Source: an uncultured Bacteroidia bacterium (GTDB lineage Bacteria > Bacteroidota > Bacteroidia > Bacteroidales > UBA932). From it: 5,203 bases of DNA. The stretch covers positions 1 to 5,203 of the forward strand of contig CACXFP010000056.1 of the NCBI GenBank assembly GCA_902766985.1, written 5' to 3'. Position numbers and translations under genes: made by a program. Shown here in pieces: positions 1 through 5,203 of the stretch; the first letter of the stretch is position 1, and each line of letters begins with the position of its first letter. The notes below the pieces were generated by a model. The model saw nothing but the letters and a program-made list of their open reading frames with translations. It was not told where the DNA came from and did no database searches.

Positions 1-696
1 CATGTAGAACGCGAAGAAATCAGTGAGCTTGTTGCGCACATGGGTGGCATCGATATATTGGTTCTTGAACTCGTTTCCAGTAACGTATAGGACAATGAGG
101 TCAGGATACTTCTCTTTGATTGCGATACCTATCGCCTGAGCGATGTGGGTCTTGCCGAGACCGGGACCGCCGAAGAGGAATAAGGGGTTGAACGGAGTCT
201 TGCCCGGAGCATCCGAAATGCTTTCTCCGGCTGTGACGCCCATCTTGTTGCACTCTCCCTCAACCAGGTTGCCGAAGCAGTATACAGGATTCAGCCTCGG
301 GTTTATCTGCACCCGGTGGATGCCGGGGAAGACAAAGGGGCCAGGATTGCCTGAGGGCTGATAGGTGTTGATGGACACCGTCTTGTTCACGGGGGGCATT
401 CCCTGGGAAGCGGGGAACGCCATCGGGGCCTCGACCTTCACCGGCCTGATATTGTAGACCAGACGGGCGTCGGAGCCTATGACCCTCTTGAGTGTCTTCT
501 TGATAAGGTCCAGATATACATCTTCCAGATATTCACGGAAGAAATCAGATGGAACCTCCACGGTGATCGTGGAATCCACGAAAGATACCGGCCTGATCGG
601 CTTGAACCAGGTATTGAATTTCTGCGGCTCAATGATCTGCTCAATGATCCGTAGACAATTATCCCACACGTCAGTATGTCTTGACTGTTCAGCCAT
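1..696 (-). CDS. dnaA: Chromosomal replication initiator DnaA (N-terminal 232 residues, cut by window edge)
   Basis: DnaA is the AAA+ ATPase that binds DnaA boxes at oriC, melts the origin and helps load the helicase. Reading from the ATG at 694-696, the protein begins MAEQSRHTDVWDNC. Residues 1 to about 82 resemble domain I (self-association and helicase contact), with a typical FNTWFKPI stretch at 27-34. Residues about 85-130 form a Pro/Gly/Asn-rich linker like domain II. Domain III starts near residue 133 with RLNPVYCFGNLVEGECN and contains the Walker A loop GGPGLGKTH at 176-184. The reading frame is open to base 1, so Walker B, the arginine finger and DNA-binding domain IV lie outside. 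The family is usually about 450-470 residues, so roughly half is present. No Shine-Dalgarno sequence precedes the ATG, which is normal in Bacteroidota. The amidase gene lies 135 bp upstream on the same strand. Identification is firm from the motif order. Confidence 0.97.
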   Translation of the reverse strand, partial: MAEQSRHTDVWDNCLRIIEQIIEPQKFNTWFKPIRPVSFVDSTITVEVPSDFFREYLEDVYLDLIKKTLKRVIGSDARLVYNIRPVKVEAPMAFPASQGMPPVNKTVSINTYQPSGNPGPFVFPGIHRVQINPRLNPVYCFGNLVEGECNKMGVTAGESISDAPGKTPFNPLFLFGGPGLGKTHIAQAIGIAIKEKYPDLIVLYVTGNEFKNQYIDATHVRNKLTDFFAFYM

Positions 697-749
697 CTAA
701 AAAATATGCCGGAAAAAATTAGTTTTAGGAGCAGTGATCTCTCACTCTT

Positions 750-763
750 CAAATGCAAAATTG
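750..763 (-). promoter_or_regulatory. Possible dnaA promoter -7 region (weak)
   Basis: Read on the minus strand, this stretch holds two overlapping imperfect matches to the Bacteroidota -7 element TAnnTTTG: CAATTTTG (756-763) and TGCATTTG (750-757), each matching five of six fixed positions. Either would start transcription near 744-751 and give a leader of about 50 nt before the dnaA ATG. I find no TTTG at the expected -33 distance. The surroundings are very AT-rich, so this is tentative. dnaA could also be read through from the amidase gene. Confidence 0.3.
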
Positions 764-768
764 GAGGA

Positions 769-822
769 AAATAAAATTATAAAAAATATTCTTTCCTCTT
801 GCTTTTATAGATAATTTTATTT
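769..822. repeat. 12-bp AT-only inverted repeat between amidase and dnaA
   Basis: AAATAAAATTAT at 769-780 is the exact reverse complement of ATAATTTTATTT at 811-822, separated by 30 bp. It lies just beyond the amidase stop codon (832-834) and upstream of dnaA. It could be a weak 3' end structure for the amidase transcript or a protein-binding site. The arms contain only A and T and the region is about 80% AT, so chance is a real possibility. No G/C-rich stem plus T-run of the classic intrinsic terminator type is visible in this gap. Confidence 0.4.
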
Positions 823-831
823 AAAGAAAAT

Positions 832-2004
832 TTACAACACCCGCGAGACCGCGTTCTGTTCGACTTTTACCAAAAACGAGCCTGAAAATTTTTTTCTCAC
901 GTCCTGGAAAATCTTCTTGGACTCCTCAAGATCTTGTGAACATCCGACCATATATTTATAGAGGTTGCCCGAAGGGACGGCGCGTACGTCCAGTCCCTGG
1001 AAGAACTTGTCCGACGGGGCCAGTTTCCGGCTGGATACCAGCACCTGGGTGCCATACCAGATATCCGATTGAGATTCTGGGGCAACATCCTGGTTTGCAG
1101 GAGGTTCCGCTATGGCTTCCGGTTTTGTTACAGGTTCCGTGACGGGTTCCCGTACAACGCCGAGGCTCTTGTCATACTCCTTCTTGAAAGCCTTGAGCGC
1201 TTTGACCAGGCACCCTGCTATGGAGTCCCTTCCAGCAGGGCGGCGTAGCACCGAAAGGTCTGCATCGCTGGTGATATAACCGCACTCGACAAGGACAGCC
1301 GGCATGGTGGTCCTCCATAGCACCATCAAGGGCCCCTGATGAACTCCCCTGCTGGTCTTGACAGGACCGGATTTCATGCATGCGTCGACGGTTTCAGCGA
1401 ACTTCAGGCTCTGGCCCAAGTTCGAGTTCTGCATGAGGTTGAACATGATGTACGACTCGGTGTCCGACGGATCGAAGCCTTGGTATTTTGTGGAATAGTC
1501 ATCCTCCATGAGGATTACGGAGTTCTCCCTCTTGCACAGTTCCATGTTCCGGGCGAAAAGGTCCCTGTTCTTATCCCGGGACTGTCCCAGCGCGTAGATG
1601 GAAAAACCGTTGATATAGCGCCATCTGGTATTCTTTTTGGTGTCGAGGGCATCTATATGGATGGATACGAAAAGGTCGGCATCGTTGCGGTTCGCAATGT
1701 CGGCCCGCTCCCCGAGTTCGATGAAACGGTCGTCGGACCGCGTCATAATAACCTTGATGCCAGGCATCTCCGCCCTTATCTTGTCACGGAACCGCTTGCC
1801 TATATCCAGGGTCACGTTCTTCTCGTAGGTTTTCCCGTCCCTGCTTATGCAGCCGGCATCCTTGCCGCCGTGTCCCGGATCGATCACTATGGTCGTAAGC
1901 CCCAGTTCCTTCGGGTTCCTGGTCTGTGAAAAGCCGGGGAAAGCCGTAAGGAAGAGCGCCAGGGAGAAAAAAATGGCGCGATAATGACAGGGTCGATTGC
2001 GCAT
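832..2004 (-). CDS. Secreted N-acetylmuramoyl-L-alanine amidase (Amidase_3 family) with SPOR-like C-terminus
   Basis: This is a zinc amidase that cuts the bond between N-acetylmuramic acid and L-alanine in peptidoglycan, probably in the periplasm for cell separation or wall turnover. The protein is 390 residues. Residues 1-26 look like a signal peptide: basic RNRPCHYR, a hydrophobic core, then PGFSQ. The catalytic domain (about 37-275) shows the family motifs: IDPGHGG with zinc ligand His45, YEKN with Glu61, SIHID with His116, and VLVECGYI with catalytic Glu240. The stretch between His116 and Glu240 is long, including about 123-200, and may act as a regulatory insertion. A Pro/Glu-rich linker (286-312) leads to a SPOR-like domain (about 316-383) with WYGTQVLVSSRKL and GNLYKYMVG, expected to bind peptidoglycan. 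I chose the ATG at 2002-2004 over the in-frame ATG at 2056-2058 because it begins the signal peptide and lies downstream of a promoter match at 2037-2044. It diverges from the LptD-like gene. The paralogue name (amiA/B/C) cannot be assigned. Confidence 0.93.
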   Translation of the reverse strand: MRNRPCHYRAIFFSLALFLTAFPGFSQTRNPKELGLTTIVIDPGHGGKDAGCISRDGKTYEKNVTLDIGKRFRDKIRAEMPGIKVIMTRSDDRFIELGERADIANRNDADLFVSIHIDALDTKKNTRWRYINGFSIYALGQSRDKNRDLFARNMELCKRENSVILMEDDYSTKYQGFDPSDTESYIMFNLMQNSNLGQSLKFAETVDACMKSGPVKTSRGVHQGPLMVLWRTTMPAVLVECGYITSDADLSVLRRPAGRDSIAGCLVKALKAFKKEYDKSLGVVREPVTEPVTKPEAIAEPPANQDVAPESQSDIWYGTQVLVSSRKLAPSDKFFQGLDVRAVPSGNLYKYMVGCSQDLEESKKIFQDVRKKFSGSFLVKVEQNAVSRVL

Positions 2005-2029
2005 ATTCGGAAAAATAGTCTTATTTTTG
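1996..2029 (+). promoter_or_regulatory. Promoter for the LptD-like gene
   Basis: TATTTTTG at 2022-2029 matches the Bacteroidota -7 consensus TAnnTTTG exactly. ATTG at 1996-1999, 22 bp upstream, matches three of four bases of the -33 element TTTG. Transcription would begin near 2034-2036. The upstream part lies inside the amidase coding region. The implied leader is only about 18 nt if translation starts at the TTG at 2053. Confidence 0.6.
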
Positions 2030-2036
2030 TATTCTG

Positions 2037-2070
2037 CAAAATTATAAAAAAATTGCATTTAAGGAACAAA
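2037..2070 (-). promoter_or_regulatory. Promoter for the amidase gene
   Basis: On the minus strand, TAATTTTG (2037-2044) matches the -7 consensus TAnnTTTG exactly, and TTTG (2067-2070) matches the -33 element with a 22-bp gap. Transcription would begin near 2031-2033, giving a leader of about 28 nt before the amidase ATG. The -33 element falls inside the proposed start of the LptD-like gene. This promoter occupies nearly the same DNA as the opposed promoter at 1996-2029. Confidence 0.65.
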
Positions 2071-4782
2071 TACGGATTTCTGGCAGCGATTCTAATGCTT
2101 CTGTTCGTGGTTGAGACTGCCCTCCCGGCCCAGAACAGGCGTCAGAAGGGTCCGCGCATAAAGTCCCAGGCCGTAATGATGACGAAGGACAGCCTGAAGT
2201 CTCTTCCGGACTCTCTGTTATCCAGAAGGGATTCCCTCCGCCGCGTAGATTCCCTTTTCAGGAGGGATTCCATCAGTCTTCTGAAAAAAAGTTCCCTTTC
2301 TCGTCCAGCCTTTTCAAATGCCAAAGACTCCCTCATCCAGCAGTTCGTCAACGGGCACAGGAAACTCTTCTATTATGGCGGAGTGACCGTTACCTATGAT
2401 AACATGAAACTGCGGGCCGATTACATGGAGTATGACATGAACACCGGCACGGTGTTCGCCAAGGGTGTATATGATACTATCATGAAGGAATGGAAGGGGC
2501 GGCCGGTAATGGAAGAAGGCGGCAAATCATATACGATGGAGGAGCTCCGGTACAATTTCAATACCCGCAAGGCCAGGATCACCAACATGATAACACAGCA
2601 GGACGAGGGCCTGATGCAGGGGCAGGACATCCAGATGATGCCCGACCGTTCCATTAATATAAAAAGAGGGAAATACACTGTCTGCGACCTCGAGCATCCC
2701 CACTACTATATGAACATGACGGTGGCAAAGGTCCTTACCAAGCCGTCACAGAAAACCGTGTTCGGTCCTTCATACCTTGTCGTCGAGGACGTTCCGATCT
2801 ATTTCCTCGGTATTCCGTACGGATTCGTACCAAAGCGTCCCGAAAGGGCCACCGGCCTCCTGATGCCGTCTTTCGGGGAAGAAACTTCCCGAGGATTCTA
2901 TCTCAAGGACGCCGGCATGTATTTCGTCCTCGGAGATTATTTCGACCTCTCACTCACGGGAGACTACTTTACCCTCGGTTCCTGGGCCGTCAACGTAAAC
3001 TCCAGATACAAGGTCAACTACAAATTCAACGGTAATCTTTCTTTCAACTACTCCAATGACCAGACAGGAGAAAAGGGAAGCACGGACTTCTTCCAGACAA
3101 AGAACTTCGGACTGAGGTGGTCCCATTCCCAGGATTCCAAGGCCAGGCCTGGAACCACGTTCAGCGCGTCGGTAAACTTCTCCAGCGCGGACAACGGTAA
3201 ATACAACTCCCGTTCCGTTTCAGAAGCCCTTCAGAACCAGACATCATCTTCCATTTCATTTGGAAAAAACTGGAACGGAAAGATAAACCTTTCGGTCAAC
3301 GCCCTCCACAGCCAGAATTCCAGGGATTCCTCCTATTCCATAACCCTCCCGAACCTGACCCTTTCAGTGTCCAGGTTCTATCCTTTCAAGAGGAAACTCA
3401 GGGTCGGAAAAGAAAGGATCTACGAGAAACTATCCCTTTCATACAACACGACCCTCCAGAACAGGATCAGTTTCAAGGCTTCGGAATTCATGAAGGACGG
3501 ATTCTTCGACAAGATGAACAACGGTATGGCCCACAACTTCACCATCGGGCTCCCGAATTTCACCCTAGCCAAATACTTCAATTTCACCCCCGGACTTACC
3601 TACGGCATGAACTGGTTCTTCCGCAAGACCGAATACGAGTTCAATCCTGAAACGAACAGGGTGGAAAGCCATCTCAGCGGCCAGTTCAGCCACTTCGGAA
3701 TTACCCAAAGATACTCCGGCTCCCTTGGAATGAGCACGAGGCTCTATGGAATGTTCAATTTTGGGAAATTTCGCAAGATACAGGCTATCAGGCACGTAGT
3801 CTCACCTACCATGTCCTTTTCAGTCTCTCCGGAACAGGGGAACAGGATGAATGGATGGAGAACGCTGAACTACACAGACACCCTCGGGGTCGCCCGTTCC
3901 TACGATTACAACATATATTCGGGGCAGATCTATTCCGCTCCCGGAAAGGGGCGGTCGGCGACCATGGGCCTTTCGATCAGCAACAACATAGAAGCAAAGG
4001 TCCGCGACCTCAGGGATACTACCGGAAAGGGCTCCAGGAAGGTCAAGATAATCGACCAGCTGACGCTCAGCACAGGATATAATTTCCTGGCCGACTCGTT
4101 GAAAATGAATACGGTGGGTATTACGATGTCCACCTCCATTTTTGAGAAGGTAGGTATAAGCGCCAACGCGAACCTGGATCCGTACGCCATCGACAAAACG
4201 GGACGGAGGATCAACAAGTTCAACATCATCGAGAAGGGACTCGCACATCCTCTCAGGCTTACGAACGCAAGCGCTTCCGTCTCATATTCATTGTCAGGTA
4301 AAGGTACCATGAAGGGCAATGACGGCAGGAAAGGATCCGAAAGCACTGCCGACTATTACCAAAGGATATACTATCATCCCATGACAGGCGAATATATCCC
4401 CGGCGGCTGGCTGTACTATACCAATCCCAATGTTCCCTGGGCTCTGAACATCAACTATTCCCTGAGTTACAGCAAGTCCTACCAATATACCAACAACCAG
4501 CTCGTCACCAACAACAGGTACACCCAGACCCTCGGCCTCTCCGGCAACATCAAGCTGACCCCGAAGATGTCGCTTAACGCCACTTCGGGATTCGACCTGC
4601 AGGCTATGAAAATGACCACCACGCAGATCAGCGCCACATACGACCTCCACTGCTTCAATATCTCGGTTTCATGGGTTCCTACAGGCACCTGGCAGTCCTA
4701 TATGTTCAGGATTTCCGCCAATGCGGCCGCCCTCGCCGACCTGCTCAGGTTCAAGAAGAGTACAAGCTACTGGGACAGGTAG
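2053..4782 (+). CDS. lptD: LptD-like lipopolysaccharide assembly outer-membrane protein
   Basis: This protein probably forms the outer-membrane barrel that inserts lipopolysaccharide into the outer leaflet at the end of the Lpt bridge. From the TTG at 2053 it is 909 residues. Residues 1-26 form a good signal peptide (HLRNK, hydrophobic core, ETALPA before Gln27). A basic DSL-repeat segment covers 46-74. Residues about 95-235 resemble the OstA/LptA-like periplasmic domain, with GGVTVTYDNMKLRADYMEYD and YTVCDLEHPHYY. From about 265 to the end the sequence alternates aromatic/polar strands and Gly/Asn turns typical of a large beta-barrel, with the Bacteroidales LptD-like stretches VVEDVPIYF, GLLMPSFGEE and RGFYLKD. 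Only two cysteines are present, Cys211 and Cys867. Start choice: the in-frame ATG at 1984 lies upstream of the promoter and inside the amidase gene, and the ATG at 2095 would lack a basic n-region; TTG 2053 fits best but is inferred. The last residues are SYWDR, so the chain does not end in the usual aromatic residue of barrel proteins. Confidence 0.9.
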   Translation: MHLRNKYGFLAAILMLLFVVETALPAQNRRQKGPRIKSQAVMMTKDSLKSLPDSLLSRRDSLRRVDSLFRRDSISLLKKSSLSRPAFSNAKDSLIQQFVNGHRKLFYYGGVTVTYDNMKLRADYMEYDMNTGTVFAKGVYDTIMKEWKGRPVMEEGGKSYTMEELRYNFNTRKARITNMITQQDEGLMQGQDIQMMPDRSINIKRGKYTVCDLEHPHYYMNMTVAKVLTKPSQKTVFGPSYLVVEDVPIYFLGIPYGFVPKRPERATGLLMPSFGEETSRGFYLKDAGMYFVLGDYFDLSLTGDYFTLGSWAVNVNSRYKVNYKFNGNLSFNYSNDQTGEKGSTDFFQTKNFGLRWSHSQDSKARPGTTFSASVNFSSADNGKYNSRSVSEALQNQTSSSISFGKNWNGKINLSVNALHSQNSRDSSYSITLPNLTLSVSRFYPFKRKLRVGKERIYEKLSLSYNTTLQNRISFKASEFMKDGFFDKMNNGMAHNFTIGLPNFTLAKYFNFTPGLTYGMNWFFRKTEYEFNPETNRVESHLSGQFSHFGITQRYSGSLGMSTRLYGMFNFGKFRKIQAIRHVVSPTMSFSVSPEQGNRMNGWRTLNYTDTLGVARSYDYNIYSGQIYSAPGKGRSATMGLSISNNIEAKVRDLRDTTGKGSRKVKIIDQLTLSTGYNFLADSLKMNTVGITMSTSIFEKVGISANANLDPYAIDKTGRRINKFNIIEKGLAHPLRLTNASASVSYSLSGKGTMKGNDGRKGSESTADYYQRIYYHPMTGEYIPGGWLYYTNPNVPWALNINYSLSYSKSYQYTNNQLVTNNRYTQTLGLSGNIKLTPKMSLNATSGFDLQAMKMTTTQISATYDLHCFNISVSWVPTGTWQSYMFRISANAAALADLLRFKKSTSYWDR
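2188..2274 (+). repeat. Basic DSL repeat in the N-terminal head of the LptD-like protein
   Basis: Residues 46-74 carry five copies of Asp-Ser-Leu/Ile, starting at residues 46, 53, 60, 66 and 72, so at 7-, 7-, 6- and 6-residue intervals. Arg pairs lie between the later copies (SRRDSLRRVDSLFRRDSI). A sixth copy (DSL) is at 92-94. At DNA level AGGGATTCC recurs at 2227-2235 and 2263-2271. DSL-rich heads just after the signal peptide are common in Bacteroidota envelope proteins; their role is not known to me. Confidence 0.7.
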
Positions 4783-4787
4783 CCCGG

Positions 4788-4824
4788 TATTTTTGTATTA
4801 TTCCAATTATTTTTCATATATTTG
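4788..4824 (+). promoter_or_regulatory. rho promoter (with a possible second -7 element)
   Basis: TATATTTG at 4817-4824 matches the Bacteroidota -7 element TAnnTTTG exactly, and TTTG at 4792-4795 sits 21 bp upstream as the -33 element. Transcription would start near 4829-4831, about 43 nt before the rho ATG. TATTTTTG at 4788-4795 is itself a perfect -7 match but has no clear -33 partner; if used it would start near 4801 and include the whole hairpin region at 4827-4848. Confidence 0.65.
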
Positions 4825-4833
4825 CACCCGTCT

Positions 4834-4854
4834 ACGGGAAATCCCCGTCTTTTT
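4834..4854 (+). terminator. Small terminator-like hairpin between the LptD-like gene and rho
   Basis: ACGGG (4834-4838) pairs with CCCGT (4844-4848) around the loop AAATC, followed by C and five T residues (4850-4854). This looks like an intrinsic terminator for the upstream gene, though the 5-bp stem is short. It lies downstream of the likely rho promoter, so it would also be transcribed at the very start of the rho mRNA. CCCG at 4827-4830 can pair with the same CGGG (4835-4838), giving a competing hairpin. Confidence 0.5.
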
Positions 4855-4873
4855 ATCTTCCAAACAAATATTT

Positions 4874-5203
4874 ATGCCATACAGTCTTTTTGATTTGACT
4901 CAGATGAGTAAAGAGCAGCTCGAGGCCATTGCCGAGGGCTACGGTGTGAAGAACGCTAAGAAACTTGATGCAGAAAACCTTGCATACAGCATACTGGATT
5001 CCCAGGCCAAAGTTGAATCCCTCAAGCCGACTCCGGAAAAGCCGGCGCAGCGAAAGAGGGGTCGGCCGCGTAAAAACGAAACCGCGTCTTCGGCCGAAGT
5101 GAAAGAAGCAAAAAAGGAAACCGCAGCAAAGGAAAAACCTGTAAAGGCAAAGAAAGATGCGTCCGTCGCTCCTGAGAAGCCTGCGCAACAAACTGAGGAA
5201 AAG
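4874..5203 (+). CDS. rho: Transcription termination factor Rho (N-terminal 110 residues, cut by window edge)
   Basis: Rho is the hexameric RNA-dependent ATPase that ends transcription of untranslated RNA. The visible part begins MPYSLFDLTQMSKEQL; residues 1 to about 45 resemble the helical Rho_N domain, ending AENLAYSILDSQAKVESL. Residues about 50-110 form a low-complexity Lys/Glu/Ala/Pro tail with an AT-hook-like basic patch, RKRGRPRK at 60-67. Such an inserted disordered region before the RNA-binding core is typical of Bacteroidota Rho proteins. The RNA-binding cold-shock domain and the ATPase core are outside the window and the frame is open at the right edge, so the call rests on the N-terminal domain and tail. 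The start at 4874 is preferred over Met11 (4904) because the Rho_N fold begins at once. The gene follows the LptD-like gene after 91 bp, with its own promoter candidate; no Shine-Dalgarno sequence is visible. Confidence 0.88.
   Translation, partial: MPYSLFDLTQMSKEQLEAIAEGYGVKNAKKLDAENLAYSILDSQAKVESLKPTPEKPAQRKRGRPRKNETASSAEVKEAKKETAAKEKPVKAKKDASVAPEKPAQQTEEK

Noticed and set aside
659..669. TTATCCCACAC resembling a DnaA box
   Set aside because: It has an extra C relative to TTATCCACA and lies within dnaA coding sequence; no cluster of boxes is present.
806..814. TTATCTATA on the minus strand as a DnaA box upstream of dnaA
   Set aside because: It matches only seven of nine bases and stands alone in AT-rich DNA, so there is no support for an origin or dnaA autoregulation site.
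1339..1929. 196-codon plus-strand open frame opposite the amidase
   Set aside because: It is antisense to a well-supported catalytic domain, shows no recognisable motif, and is explained by the opposite gene's codon pattern.
1984..2052. N-terminal extension of the LptD-like protein from ATG 1984
   Set aside because: It overlaps the amidase coding region, lies upstream of the likely promoter and would bury the signal peptide.
2005..2058. 18-residue N-terminal extension of the amidase from ATG 2056-2058
   Set aside because: This stretch contains the minus-strand -7 element, and the signal peptide starts naturally at the ATG at 2002-2004.
3820..4346. Minus-strand open frames of about 140 codons opposite the LptD-like gene
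   Set aside because: They overlap one another in different frames and lie antisense to a continuous beta-barrel coding region.
4853..5191. 112-codon minus-strand open frame opposite rho
   Set aside because: Its Phe/Arg/Leu/Cys-rich composition is the mirror of the Lys/Glu/Ala-rich Rho tail; no independent evidence of coding.

Overview
The window looks like chromosomal core-genome DNA from a member of the Bacteroidota, most likely order Bacteroidales; family and genus cannot be fixed from it. Three signs support this. The proteins have Bacteroidales-type features: a Bacteroidota-style DnaA N-terminus, an LptD-like protein with a DSL-repeat head, and a Rho with a basic AT-hook-like tail. Several intergenic sites match the Bacteroidota promoter consensus TAnnTTTG with an upstream TTTG. 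No start codon has a clear Shine-Dalgarno sequence. Base composition is moderate in genes and very AT-rich between them.

Layout, left to right: (1) the first 232 codons of dnaA on the minus strand, cut by the window edge; (2) a 135-bp AT-rich gap with a 12-bp inverted repeat; (3) a complete secreted N-acetylmuramoyl-L-alanine amidase with a SPOR-like C-terminus, also minus strand; (4) a short divergent control region in which two opposed promoters overlap almost completely; (5) a complete LptD-like outer-membrane protein on the plus strand; (6) a 91-bp gap holding a strong promoter candidate and a small terminator-like hairpin; (7) the first 110 codons of rho on the plus strand, cut by the right edge.

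Functionally these are housekeeping genes: replication initiation, cell-wall cleavage, lipopolysaccharide export and transcription termination. The amidase and the LptD-like protein both act in the envelope and are transcribed from one shared divergent region, so their expression may be linked. I see no mobile element, CRISPR array, RNA gene, toxin-antitoxin pair or defence system, and no clear undescribed system. The points that merit a second look are regulatory (the overlapping divergent promoters; the promoter plus hairpin in front of rho) and structural (a lone cysteine pair in LptD, a basic DSL repeat, and the Rho tail).
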